From: Flavobacteriaceae bacterium
Lineage (GTDB): Bacteria > Bacteroidota > Bacteroidia > UKL13-3
Length of the DNA stretch: 64,000 bases
Assembly (NCBI GenBank): GCA_009693575.1
Contig: SHWZ01000007.1
Coordinates: 1 to 64,000 of the forward strand
Direction: 5' to 3'
How positions within the stretch are numbered: position 1 is the stretch's first letter; each line of letters starts with the position of its first letter. A program made the position numbers and the translations under genes. Below are positions 26,601-34,923 of the stretch, one piece after another. Below the pieces are notes generated by a model. That model did no database searches. It was not told the origin of the DNA and worked only from the letters and a program-made list of their open reading frames with translations.

Positions 26601-27853
26601 CTGCCTTTGTTGTTGAATTCGATGCATGTACCAAAAATATCAGAGAATGATTCATTCAATGCTCCCGATTCTCCGTTGTATACAAGGTTCGAGGAATTGC
26701 CTGTAACTCCATGTGCCATTTCGTGGCCAGCAATATCTACACTAACAAGTGGCTTAAACTGATTGCCATCGCCATACCTCATGCGTGATCCGTCCCAGGA
26801 AGCGTTGTCGTAGTTGGCACTATAATGTACATAGCTTAACAGTTTTGCATCATTATTATCGTAGCTTCTGCGGCCGAATGAATTTTTGAAGTAATCGTAA
26901 GTAATCTCTGCACCCCAGTGTGCATCAGTTGCTATTTCGTCTTCCTCTGCATTCACATTCTCCCACACATTGTTACTATCAATGAAATCGGTATTGGAAA
27001 AGTTGGTGCTTGTTTTCAAATTGTAAGTTTCAACGCCTTTGCCTCTTGAAGTCTCCCGAAGCCTATAGAGGCCATTATTCATACTATCAACCAGTATAGT
27101 TTGGGTGCCGCTGTACTTGGTTTTAGCAGTGCCAGGAACCGTTCCCGTGTGAATCAATTCTTGGTCGTCGACTATCTCGCCAGTGGTAGCATCCACATAC
27201 ACATTTCTACGCATAAGAGGCAGTTCTGCATAAATATTAAATTTGTAACACAAGTGAAAATACCCCTGTTTCAAGTTGTTCCTTTCGGCTTTAATTACCA
27301 GTTCTCCTTTTGGATAAAAGCTAGCACTAGGGTCGGTTTGTTCTTGTTTCAAAAAAGCTTCATTGGCAGCATCCTCCCACATATATTTTTCGGCACCCAT
27401 AAATGAAAGAGCTGCATTCAGGGCATGCACTTCGGAAAGGTTCGGGGTAAGACTACAATTTATTCCTGAAAAATATTCACCATTCACCGATTCTACCAAA
27501 CCGTTGCGGGTATGAACAATCACTTGACTTTCGTCCATTGGGTATTTTCCCCACATCTGCCTGAAGCGGAAATGCTCCCAGCCAATATGGTCAGATTCCT
27601 GTTTGTATAAAACAAAACCAGATTGATTGCTTTTGGTAAATTTATTCAATAAGTTGACTGCTTCCCAAGGGCTGGTTTTCTGGCCCCTTGCATACTGCAC
27701 AAAGTCAGGAACATTAAATGTCTTGCCCAAGCGGATGTGGTTTGCCCCAAATAGTATTTCATTGGCTGCAGCCCCTTTGTATTCAATGGATTCTTGTGCT
27801 GAAAGCCCTCCTGCAAGTAGTATGGTTGCTAAAAGATTGTAAAAATAGTTCAT
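23603..27853 (-). CDS. Large secreted M4 (thermolysin-like) metalloprotease with PKD, CUB-like and CARDB-like domains and T9SS type A tail
   Basis: A 1416-residue secreted protein. After the signal peptide (MNYFYNLLATILLAGGLSAQ) comes an FTP/PepSY-like propeptide up to about residue 230. The M4 peptidase has zinc ligands His377 and His381 (GHEMAHG) and Glu401 (GALNESFSD), exactly the thermolysin spacing. Then follow a PKD domain (SYSWDFGDGQTSTSENPTHVY), a CUB-like domain (YLYVYDGTTTAAKLIGRYTG), two CARDB-like beta-sandwich repeats (VKNFGSNTISNVPVKYQING and VMNFGSPMNNVTVPVSFKLD) flanking a MAM-like segment, an Ig-like region and a second PKD. It ends in a type A sorting domain (FPNPATDILYVQG ... 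LAAGVYILEV). It degrades extracellular protein at or from the cell surface. Confidence 0.95.
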   Translation of the reverse strand: MNYFYNLLATILLAGGLSAQESIEYKGAAANEILFGANHIRLGKTFNVPDFVQYARGQKTSPWEAVNLLNKFTKSNQSGFVLYKQESDHIGWEHFRFRQMWGKYPMDESQVIVHTRNGLVESVNGEYFSGINCSLTPNLSEVHALNAALSFMGAEKYMWEDAANEAFLKQEQTDPSASFYPKGELVIKAERNNLKQGYFHLCYKFNIYAELPLMRRNVYVDATTGEIVDDQELIHTGTVPGTAKTKYSGTQTILVDSMNNGLYRLRETSRGKGVETYNLKTSTNFSNTDFIDSNNVWENVNAEEDEIATDAHWGAEITYDYFKNSFGRRSYDNNDAKLLSYVHYSANYDNASWDGSRMRYGDGNQFKPLVSVDIAGHEMAHGVTGNSSNLVYNGESGALNESFSDIFGTCIEFNNKGSKANYRIGEEITTSGNGLRNMANPNQMGDPGAYGDADWYTGAADNGGVHTNSGVQNHWFYLLSKGEKATNFKGNSYDVKGLGIDTAGQIAYRNDAFYLTRNSKYIDARFYAIKAAKDLYGICSEVVKHTTNAWYAVNVGGAFDTMMKADLIANPTMYCSPSDQVKLFNNSSMAASYSWDFGDGQTSTSENPTHVYGKFGNFTIKLKIVGCLGGSDSMTKVAYVQVDSGLSYCKSIIVPRTGTGNVQTACTGTLLDNGGLNNYFDGSDGNITLSPTNASYIKLTFSSFNMENPGDYLYVYDGTTTAAKLIGRYTGNSLPNGGTLVTSGSSVTIRQQSDAGLNFSGFQMDWQCYLKIPDDAGVVEMRNRNGRMNTSLALGSSQNINVLVKNFGSNTISNVPVKYQINGGSVVSETITQTINSGDTLLYTFNTKADLSSQGYYSIDSWVKYPNDTVNTQNNVIYGFELKQIKNDPIALPYYQDFENDGQFSTQLEMIGVDSTDEYDFNTSKPGYGRMRVGTTGFARSGSKAITLDQSPNSTTWPINYLYLTLNMDNYKNNKIFLDFSFASHGDESNNNDRVWARASENNNWVEVYNTFSNAVQGAYKDVTAIDISGKLATAGQTTLSKSFQLRFGQENNGEANPPPSTQGDGLSFDDIRIWKEDPDVGVVQILSPVSNCGLGNAETVKVQVMNFGSPMNNVTVPVSFKLDNGSVVSQNFTFTLQPNATQDLTFATTADLSTLGNHVMDAWTSWSLDVDGSNDSLTEQVISKPAMSPVSITPAGPLDFCQGDSVQLTATAGFTTYTWSNNKTGASMYAKSGMNYTCKVTNADGCNQTSKPVLLTMKPKPLAGFNWSAPNGNPMVSFFNFSSQAISYIWDFGDGDTSSLTSPKHTYKTPGSYRVLLKAINGCGSDTVSYKFSVNFNVGIASVGAGLLLFPNPATDILYVQGLQSPATCKLFDISGKTVYLQVQKQGSFTLPIHNLAAGVYILEVGGNHYRVVKE

Positions 27854-28073
27854 TTGATTTGTTAAAATTTGGGCAGCAATTTAGGCAGAATGGTTGGTTT
27901 GCATTTTATAAAAAATAATTTATTAATTATCAATTATTTATCTTTAATTCAACAACTGTTTTTAAAAAAGGCTTGTAAAGCAGTTGACATAAACCGTTTT
28001 TTGAAAAAAGTTACAGCAAGAAAAAGTGTAAATACACCTCTTACAAATTTTCAATCACCTACTAAACAAGGCT

Positions 28074-29522
28074 ATGTCTAAACTTAAAGGGATTATCCTG
28101 CAACTGCATCAGGAAGAATACGATGAAATGATGTGTGAATTTACACGCACAAGTGCCGACAAATTCCAAACCCTCTTCCGACTTTACCGCGAAAACACTT
28201 TGCGAGATGACAGCATAAAAGAGGAACTTAAGGTGAACAACTCAGCCTATTACACTCTCAAAAGCCGCCTGCTCGACAAAGTGCAGGGATTCTTAAGCAA
28301 CCGATTCAGTACACCAAACGTGGAAAGTATCCACAAAGTAGAAGATATTCCCGACCTGATATATGGCATGAGCCGCTACAAGGCTATTGCTATCCTGAAA
28401 AAGCTAGAGGTAGACATTGCGGTGCATGATAGCCCCTACAAACTGGCAAGTGTATATGACGCCTTAAAAAAGCTGCACATGCATACCCAGAAATATTATG
28501 AATACACACAGCTTTATAACCGCCACCTGGCTTACACCATTTCGATAGATAAGGCTGGAGATTTACTTAACGATTTTTTCTGCAAGTTGAGCGATTGGGA
28601 CTTTACCCGTAATAAGGATGAACTGCAAGTGATGAGCATGTTGCAGCAAGAACTCTACTATGTGTGTCAGCTTTATGATTCTCAACGACTCACTGTCTAT
28701 CGCTGCCTGATGGATATATCTTACTTACTTTTTTTACCTATAAAAAAAGAAATAGGCGAACAGGATATAGAAAAGATGCTCACCAATATGATGACCGTGT
28801 TCGAAACCGTGCCGCATGACAAATACTATCAGCACCAAAGGCTAGCCCATCACTTTCTCAGCTTTGTATATTTCGAACAGAACGGCAGCCCGCGTTTGGC
28901 AGCAGAACACTATGAAGCTGTAAACGAAAAGATTGATCAATTTTTGCTTTTCAACCATAGCAGTTACCCTTCCAAGTTTTTGATGCTGAAACTAGAAAGG
29001 CATATAAACCTTGGAACAGAAAACCGCCTGTACGATGACAATACCAAACTACTTGCTGACTATGAACCCGACCGTCGGGATATAGCCAACTATGTAAACT
29101 TTATGATATACCGTTCCGTGTCGGCCTACTATGTGAAACACTACTCAGAAGCAGCTGGTATATTGGTACGGCTGATGAACGAAGTGAGTTTTAAATATGG
29201 CCCAAGAATAGAATCGGAGATACGCTTGATGATGTCGTTATTCTATATTCTTGCAGGCGAAATAGATTTGGTACAGACACATCTTCGCAGCGTATCTCGC
29301 AAACTGCGGGAGATATCGAAAGAAGAAATCACCGACAATTTTACGTTCTTTTACAAACTGATGAGCCTGATGACTAACACTGCTCAACGCATAACCACTG
29401 CAAAAATTGAGCTACTGGTGCAACAATTTGATGCTGCCAACAAGACTAATCCCATCCTGAAATATATCCGCTCAGGCGAACACCTTGCCTTTTCATTAGA
29501 TATGACAAGGCAGAAGAAATAA
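28074..29522 (+). CDS. Conserved-looking helical protein of unknown function (482 aa)
   Basis: A long cytoplasmic protein without signal peptide or membrane helix, predicted almost all helical. It begins with SKLKGIILQLHQEEYDEMMCEF and has the NSAYYTLKSRLLDKVQGFL segment at about residues 55-75. The rest looks like degenerate TPR- or HEAT-like helical hairpins (for example YVNFMIYRSVSAYYVKHYSEAAGILVRL). I do not know the family. Its length, composition and clean frame support a real gene. It is monocistronic, and the 220-nt upstream region is AT-rich. Confidence 0.72.
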   Translation: MSKLKGIILQLHQEEYDEMMCEFTRTSADKFQTLFRLYRENTLRDDSIKEELKVNNSAYYTLKSRLLDKVQGFLSNRFSTPNVESIHKVEDIPDLIYGMSRYKAIAILKKLEVDIAVHDSPYKLASVYDALKKLHMHTQKYYEYTQLYNRHLAYTISIDKAGDLLNDFFCKLSDWDFTRNKDELQVMSMLQQELYYVCQLYDSQRLTVYRCLMDISYLLFLPIKKEIGEQDIEKMLTNMMTVFETVPHDKYYQHQRLAHHFLSFVYFEQNGSPRLAAEHYEAVNEKIDQFLLFNHSSYPSKFLMLKLERHINLGTENRLYDDNTKLLADYEPDRRDIANYVNFMIYRSVSAYYVKHYSEAAGILVRLMNEVSFKYGPRIESEIRLMMSLFYILAGEIDLVQTHLRSVSRKLREISKEEITDNFTFFYKLMSLMTNTAQRITTAKIELLVQQFDAANKTNPILKYIRSGEHLAFSLDMTRQKK

Positions 29523-29609
29523 GTTTAGACATGAATGATTGGTGATAACACCAACCATTGGAAATTGTTTCCTTTGTACCTCGCTCTATCTAATAATACT
29601 ACTTGTATT

Positions 29610-30215
29610 CTATTCGTATTTTTTTGTCATTTTTTTTTTGCTTATTTTTTTCGCTTTCTTCAAAAGGAATTTACCATCCATCTCTTTTATTAATGAGTAT
29701 TTTAGGTGCCCTAAATATTTAATAATTTGTATAATATTTCCTTCCTTATTATATGAAATTTTGTATTCAGTCTCACTATTCGAACGATTTACTATTGAAA
29801 CTAATTTCCCTTTTTTATAGTAGTATTAGTAATCCATTAGTTCAAAACTGCAAGCCATGCAACTTGACCTATAGTATCTCGACAGGTACCCATCCTTATC
29901 ATAAATTATTTCAACGGTGATGCGATGATATGGAGAATCTGGATTAGAAATATGTTCAATTGTGTCGCCTCCCTTCTTTGAACTTTTTAATGAATCAGGA
30001 GAAATAGGAATGAAGTGAAAGCGTTTTCTAAGAAATTTAATATTAATTTCAGATATATTGGAAACAGAATCAACGATAGTTTCTTTGATATCATTTAAGT
30101 AATCATACTTTATAAAATACACTTTTGAATATTTACTCGGAGACGCCTGAGCACAAATTACTTTAGATAGTATTAGTAAATTGATAATCAAAAGGATTTT
30201 AGGAAGAATATTCAT
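29610..30215 (-). pseudogene. Exported protein of unknown function interrupted by one in-frame TAA
   Basis: The first 129 codons encode a signal peptide (MNILPKILLIINLLILSKVICAQ) and a mature part ending CSFELMDY. A TAA at 29826-29828 stops it. The same frame then continues for 71 codons with plausible coding sequence (YYYKKGKLVSIVNRSNSETEYKISYNKEGN...) up to TAG at 29610. The periodic K/Y/I-rich strands before and after the stop look alike, which argues that the TAA is a recent TAC-to-TAA change (context TAC TAA TAC TAC TAT). The truncated 129-residue product may still be made. The gene is clearly more AT-rich than its neighbours. I do not recognise the family. Confidence 0.7.
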
Positions 30216-30283
30216 ATTTTGTTTGAACTTCTACTAAATTGCACTTGCGTTGCCCATTCTGCAAATTTAAGATGAAGCCAATT

Positions 30284-31090
30284 TTACACTGCCACCTTAA
30301 AATCCCTCAAAGCATCGTTGAGCGAAGTCTTCAAATCGGTACTGGGCTTGCGTTGGCCTATGATGATGGCACAAGGCACTTGATAGTCGCCAGCAGGAAA
30401 TTTCTTGGTGTAGCCACCTGGAATTACTACACTTCGTTCAGGCACATAACCTTTGTATTCTTTGGGTTCAGTTCCTGTCACATCTATTATCTTGGTGCTT
30501 TGGGTAATGGTGACTCCGGCACCCAGCACTGCCTCCTTCCCTACTCTCACACCTTCAACCACAATGCAACGGCTGCCTATAAAAGCACCGTCTTCTATAA
30601 TGACCGGAGCTGCCTGAATGGGTTCAAGCACTCCTCCCAAACCTACCCCACCACTGAGGTGAACATGTTTGCCCACTTGGGCACAAGACCCTACAGTCGC
30701 CCAAGTGTCCACCATGGTACCTTCATCCACATAAGCACCAATATTCACATACGAAGGCATGAGAATTACGCCCCTTGAAATATATGCACCATAACGAGCA
30801 ACGGCATGTGGCACAACTCGGATACCCAATTCAGCATAATTGCTTTTTAGTTTCATTTTGTCATGAAATTCCATTGGCCCGGCATGAAATGTTTCCATCT
30901 TTCGGGTAGGAAAATAGAGGATAACAGCCTTCTTCACCCATTCATTCACTTGCCAGCCATCCGCAATAGGCTGGGCTACCCGAAGGTGGCCTTTGTCCAA
31001 ATCTTCAATCACTTGTTCAATGGCTTGCAGATGTTCGGGGCTTTGCAGTAGGCTTCGGTCTTCCCACGCTTGTTCAATGAGTTGTTGCAT
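30284..31090 (-). CDS. dapD: 2,3,4,5-tetrahydropyridine-2,6-dicarboxylate N-succinyltransferase
   Basis: DapD carries out the succinylase step of lysine and diaminopimelate synthesis using succinyl-CoA. The N-terminal helical domain begins MQQLIEQAWEDRSLLQ. The left-handed beta-helix then follows with hexapeptide repeats (GVILMPSYVNIGAYVDEGTMVDTWATVGSCAQVGKHVHLSGG), and the C-terminal part includes VPERSVVIPGGYTKKFPAG. The start at 31090 gives 268 residues; the longer ORF adds 34 unrelated residues. It is divergent from the TPR-like gene at 31205. Confidence 0.96.
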   Translation of the reverse strand: MQQLIEQAWEDRSLLQSPEHLQAIEQVIEDLDKGHLRVAQPIADGWQVNEWVKKAVILYFPTRKMETFHAGPMEFHDKMKLKSNYAELGIRVVPHAVARYGAYISRGVILMPSYVNIGAYVDEGTMVDTWATVGSCAQVGKHVHLSGGVGLGGVLEPIQAAPVIIEDGAFIGSRCIVVEGVRVGKEAVLGAGVTITQSTKIIDVTGTEPKEYKGYVPERSVVIPGGYTKKFPAGDYQVPCAIIIGQRKPSTDLKTSLNDALRDFKVAV

Positions 31091-31204
31091 ATTTGGCCGC
31101 AAATAACACCCACAAGTCAGCATATTGCCATGCACACTTGTGTATAAATGTGCAACAAATACTGAAAGACAATGCCTGTTATTTGTGTTCAACTATTTTT
31201 GATT

Positions 31205-32071
31205 ATGAAAAAAATACTCCTTGCTTCGGCGTTGTTTTTTGTTGGCTTCAAGGGCTTTTCGCAGCAAATGACTGCCGACTACTACCTCGGTGTGGGCGAA
31301 CGCTACCTTTCCAAACGAATGAATGATTCTGCCATTTACTGGTGGAAATATGTGATCCAAAACTTCCCGACTAAAAACAAGGAATGTAGCCGCAGCATGT
31401 TTCGCATAGCCAGTGCCTACGAAAGAGACAGCGTAGGCAAGGCAATCCGTTGGTACGAAAAAATATTGGCCGACCCGAAGGTGAATGATATGGATTTTGG
31501 AATGGACATATTAGAACCCTTTGCCAACTACCGCCATAATGCCTGCCTGCGGCTGGGGGCTATGAATGCCAAACGGCGTGACTATGCTGAGGCTATCTAT
31601 TGGATAAGGCAAGCTTACACTCCATATCGTTATATTACATATGTGGGTACTGCCTATGAAGCCCGTATGACATCAGTAGCCACAGCTATGAGCGATTACT
31701 ACAAGCAGCTTGGCCAAAAAGACAGTGCTGTATATACTATAGTACATAAAATTTTAGATACCGATATAAAACCACACCTGCCTGAATATGACCCAAGTAA
31801 GGATAATAAAACGGATCTTTATGGCAAATTTTCAATCTCTGCAGGCAAAATTATTGAAGAGACCTATAGCAAAACCGCTTTCAAATTCGAACTAAACAAA
31901 GCATTGAAAAAGCTAAAAGTGAAGAAAAGTAAGGACAATAAATGGCTAATTGCTACATTCAAACTATACAAAATCACTTATACAATCCCGCTCTCAGACC
32001 TCACTTTGAAAAAGCCCCAAGTTATAGAACGATTTAAGGCTTCGCCGCTGTTTGCGGAATTGGATAAGTAA
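31205..32071 (+). CDS. Exported TPR-like protein of unknown function
   Basis: From the ATG at 31205 the protein has a signal peptide (MKKILLASALFFVGFKGFSQ) and 288 residues. The mature N-terminal half has TPR-like helical pairs (YYLGVGERYLSKRMNDSAIYWWKYVIQNFP; AIRWYEKILADP; YAEAIYWIRQAY). The C-terminal half is more mixed, with a basic stretch (LKKLKVKKSKDNKWLI). I do not recognise a named family. The ORF start at 31172 adds only 11 residues before the signal peptide and is unlikely. Confidence 0.75.
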   Translation: MKKILLASALFFVGFKGFSQQMTADYYLGVGERYLSKRMNDSAIYWWKYVIQNFPTKNKECSRSMFRIASAYERDSVGKAIRWYEKILADPKVNDMDFGMDILEPFANYRHNACLRLGAMNAKRRDYAEAIYWIRQAYTPYRYITYVGTAYEARMTSVATAMSDYYKQLGQKDSAVYTIVHKILDTDIKPHLPEYDPSKDNKTDLYGKFSISAGKIIEETYSKTAFKFELNKALKKLKVKKSKDNKWLIATFKLYKITYTIPLSDLTLKKPQVIERFKASPLFAELDK

Positions 32072-32079
32072 GCATTCTG

Positions 32080-33426
32080 CTATCGAACTGCCAACCGAAA
32101 AAACCGAATATTGAGCAGCAAGGCTGAGAATGTAAGCCCTGCAAGCAAAGCAATCCATACGCCGAGCGGCCCTAGCCCAAAGTAAAATCCCAAGAGATAA
32201 CCACCCGGCAAACCAATTACCCAATACGCAAATAGGGTTATGTAGGTTGGGAAATGTGTATCTCCTATACCACGCAATATGCCAAGTCCAACACATTGCA
32301 GGCCATCAGAAAGCTGAAAGAGGCCGGCTACGATAAGCAAGGTAGATGCGATAGAAACGACCTCCAAATCAGTTGCAAACCAGCCAATGAACCAATGCCT
32401 GCAAAGCACCAGTAGCAGCCCATTGAAAGCCATGAACACCAGTATGGTAACCAATGCTGTTTTTCCAGCTAGGTGTATCGCCTTCTTATCGCCACGGCCA
32501 AATGCATGACCGACTAAAATACTTCCTGCCGCACTCACGCCCGTAGCCGCCATATATGTAACACTGGCCAGTTGGATGGCAATAATATGTGCGGCACTTG
32601 CGTCCTTGCTTAGCCAGCCCATCATGATAGCCGCCCCAGAGAATGCTCCTATCTCAAAGAAATACTGCAAGCCACTTGGGACACCAAGACTTAAGATTTC
32701 CCTAATTTCTTTTTTGATATTTTTAGCCTTACCCATCCCTTTGCGAAGGAGAGAGTAAATAACACCTTTATATTTTTTTGAGGAATAAATATACACGTAA
32801 AAAACCAAAGCCATCAACACCCGCGAGGCCAAGGTTGCGTATGCAGCCCCTTCAAAACCCAGGGTAGGGAAGCCCCAATGCCCCCATATGAGCAGCCAGT
32901 TGAGAAGGGCATTGAGCCCGACAGCGGCCAGCATGATGACCATGCCGGGGTTAGTGTCTTCGCAGCCATCGCAAAATGCTTTGATACCAATACTGAGAAA
33001 CAACGGCACGAGTGAAAAGCTAAGTATCATCAGAAAGCGGCCTGCTACCTCATTCACCTCGGCTGCCTGCCCAAACCAATGAAAATTTTTACCCAAAAAC
33101 CATATAATGCCGCCGAACACTAACCCTGCTATCACACTCACCCATTCCATACCCCTGAACAAACCACCCTGCCGGTCTTGGTTTCCTTCGCCACGGTTCA
33201 TGGCCGTGAGGGTGCTTGTGGCCATCAATATACCAATGCCTATAATGCAGACAATGAAAAATACTGAGTTGGCAACCCCGCTTGCTGCTAGTTCTACTTT
33301 ACCAAGTTGCCCAATAAACAGCGTATCAGTAAAGCCCATCATCACTGTGCCCAACTGCCCCGCTATTATCGGAATGGCAAGGGTCAGCAGGTGTCTTACG
33401 GTTTTTCGGCAGATAGAAAGCCTCAT
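32080..33426 (-). CDS. MATE family multidrug/cation efflux transporter
   Basis: A 448-residue inner-membrane protein with 12 predicted helices in two homologous halves. The N-terminal half shows AIPIIAGQLGTVMMGFTDTLFIGQLGKVELAASG and the second half shows SLGVPSGLQYFFEIGAFSGAAIMMGWLS, both typical of MatE domains. Members export organic cations in exchange for Na+ or H+. The start overlaps the stop of the saccharopine dehydrogenase-like gene (ATGA), so the two are translated together, although no functional link is obvious. Confidence 0.94.
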   Translation of the reverse strand: MRLSICRKTVRHLLTLAIPIIAGQLGTVMMGFTDTLFIGQLGKVELAASGVANSVFFIVCIIGIGILMATSTLTAMNRGEGNQDRQGGLFRGMEWVSVIAGLVFGGIIWFLGKNFHWFGQAAEVNEVAGRFLMILSFSLVPLFLSIGIKAFCDGCEDTNPGMVIMLAAVGLNALLNWLLIWGHWGFPTLGFEGAAYATLASRVLMALVFYVYIYSSKKYKGVIYSLLRKGMGKAKNIKKEIREILSLGVPSGLQYFFEIGAFSGAAIMMGWLSKDASAAHIIAIQLASVTYMAATGVSAAGSILVGHAFGRGDKKAIHLAGKTALVTILVFMAFNGLLLVLCRHWFIGWFATDLEVVSIASTLLIVAGLFQLSDGLQCVGLGILRGIGDTHFPTYITLFAYWVIGLPGGYLLGFYFGLGPLGVWIALLAGLTFSALLLNIRFFRLAVR

Positions 33427-34751
33427 TTACTCTCCTCTTCAAATCGAATCCCGTGTTCGGCCAGCTCGGCCATCATGGGTTCATAGAGCGTTTTGCTAAT
33501 AGGGAGTTGCACACCACGGTCTTTTATCTTCCCTTCCAAAATGAGGCGGGTAGCAATGCCAAGTGGCAAACCAACGGTCTTGGCCATAGCAGTAAATCCT
33601 TTCGATTCACCCTTCACAACGAGGGTACTTTTCAAATGTCGCGATTTGCGGCCAAGGCTGTAATCAATGCTGTGATGCATCACTATCCTATCAACATCCT
33701 TCTCCCCCAGTTTCCATTTGTTTTGCAAATGCCACAGCAACACATTAGCTGGGCTGGGGTATTCCAGGTTACTTGGCAATGGTATCTCTTTTTCCAGTTC
33801 AAGCCATTTCAGCATCTTGAAAAGTTCCTCCTCTTTGTCATCGGGGTGGTTGGTAAAATTCCACACAAAGTCCTGAATGCTCTTGTTGTGCTGGCTCAGG
33901 AAACTGTCAGTCAATTCTTTCAAGGTGCGTATCTGTGTAGTGTCTATCGTGTAACTGTCATCGGTGTAACCCAACAGCACCAGAATATGCCAAGCATCGC
34001 AAAAGCCAGAGCCACGTAAGGTTCCCCGCAATACGGTTTCGGCTTTTTCCAGTCCATAAGGCTTCACATAGGCCAGCGAATCGCGGTTGAGGTAAGTGTC
34101 AAACCGTTCGTTTTTGCCCAGTTTTAGTTGTTCTATTTCGGTAAAAATGCGTTGGGGTGGCACATGCCTAACTTGCCCTTTCTGCTTGAATTTAGCAGTA
34201 GCTTGCCCAGCCAAAATCACATTCTTGGGGTTCCAGGTGAACTTGTAATGCCAGGGGTTGTCGTCGTGTTCGGAGGCTATGAGGCCGCCACAGTAAGACC
34301 GGAAGCCTGTGATTTCAGCTCCACTTGCCCGCAGTTTATCAAGCATTTGCATAGCACTAATGTGGTCGAGCCCTGGGTCGAGGCCGCATTCGTTCAGCAG
34401 CAGAACCCCATTTTTGCGGGCTTTGGCATCCAGTTTCTCCATCTCTGGTGAAATATAGGAAGCCGTGACAAGATGTTTGCTGTAGTCCACACAATCCTGA
34501 GCAACCTTGATGTGCAAGCTGGCTGGCAGCAAAGAAACCACCACATCTGCACGGTAAATTTCACTTTGGCGTTGCTCTTTGTTGTTTATGTCAATTTCAA
34601 TGGCACGGCCTTTCTTAAAGCCTTTCACACGGCTTTGAGCCAATGCCAAGTTGGTGTCGGCCACCGTCACTTGCCATTTATCTTTTTCCAGCAAATACCT
34701 GATGAGCCAAGGGGATGAAAGTCCCGCTCCAAGTACTAATATTTTTTTCAT
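33423..34751 (-). CDS. Saccharopine dehydrogenase family protein
   Basis: The Rossmann domain begins MKKILVLGAGLSSPWLIRYLLEK, followed by VTVADTNLALAQ and the VVSLLPASLHIKVAQDCVDYSKHLVTASYISPEM segment shared by LYS9-type and homospermidine-type enzymes. The C-terminal domain carries the family's GLDPGLDHISAMQMLD. From the ATG at 34751 it has 442 residues. Probable reactions are saccharopine or carboxynorspermidine/homospermidine metabolism; the exact substrate is not clear. GACCTTTG (one mismatch to the -7 consensus) lies 9 nt before the start. The MATE gene is coupled downstream. Confidence 0.88.
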   Translation of the reverse strand: MKKILVLGAGLSSPWLIRYLLEKDKWQVTVADTNLALAQSRVKGFKKGRAIEIDINNKEQRQSEIYRADVVVSLLPASLHIKVAQDCVDYSKHLVTASYISPEMEKLDAKARKNGVLLLNECGLDPGLDHISAMQMLDKLRASGAEITGFRSYCGGLIASEHDDNPWHYKFTWNPKNVILAGQATAKFKQKGQVRHVPPQRIFTEIEQLKLGKNERFDTYLNRDSLAYVKPYGLEKAETVLRGTLRGSGFCDAWHILVLLGYTDDSYTIDTTQIRTLKELTDSFLSQHNKSIQDFVWNFTNHPDDKEEELFKMLKWLELEKEIPLPSNLEYPSPANVLLWHLQNKWKLGEKDVDRIVMHHSIDYSLGRKSRHLKSTLVVKGESKGFTAMAKTVGLPLGIATRLILEGKIKDRGVQLPISKTLYEPMMAELAEHGIRFEEESK

Positions 34752-34844
34752 TTTGCGGGGGCAAAGGTCGGGCAAAGGAGTGGATGACTAAGCCTTAAAA
34801 TTAAATTTTTTAATAGCTGACATCATGAGTTTTACCATTCTTAT

Positions 34845-34920
34845 TTAGAATTAATCCAAAAAAGATTTGCTGTGAAGAGCCATTCAAATTTAGCTTTGCC
34901 TAAAAATTGAATCATTCTAA
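34845..34920. promoter_or_regulatory. Inverted TTAGAAT sites flanking the outer-membrane barrel promoter
   Basis: TTAGAATTAATCCAA (34845-34859) and TTGAATCATTCTAA (34907-34920, reverse complement TTAGAATGATTCAA) are imperfect copies in opposite orientation. They lie on both sides of the predicted promoter, and the second ends 3 nt before the ATG. This arrangement would suit a repressor or iron-responsive regulator, but no consensus match can be claimed. Confidence 0.35.
34866..34898 (+). promoter_or_regulatory. Predicted promoter of the outer-membrane barrel gene
   Basis: A TTTG -33 box (34866-34869) and a TAGCTTTG -7 box (34891-34898) are separated by 21 nt, close to the Bacteroidota norm. 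Confidence 0.55.
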
Positions 34921-34923
34921 ATA

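Noticed and set aside
29539-29820. 93-aa plus-strand ORF, hydrophobic
   Set aside because: It lies opposite the readable downstream part of the interrupted exported protein; the hydrophobic look comes from AT-rich antisense sequence.
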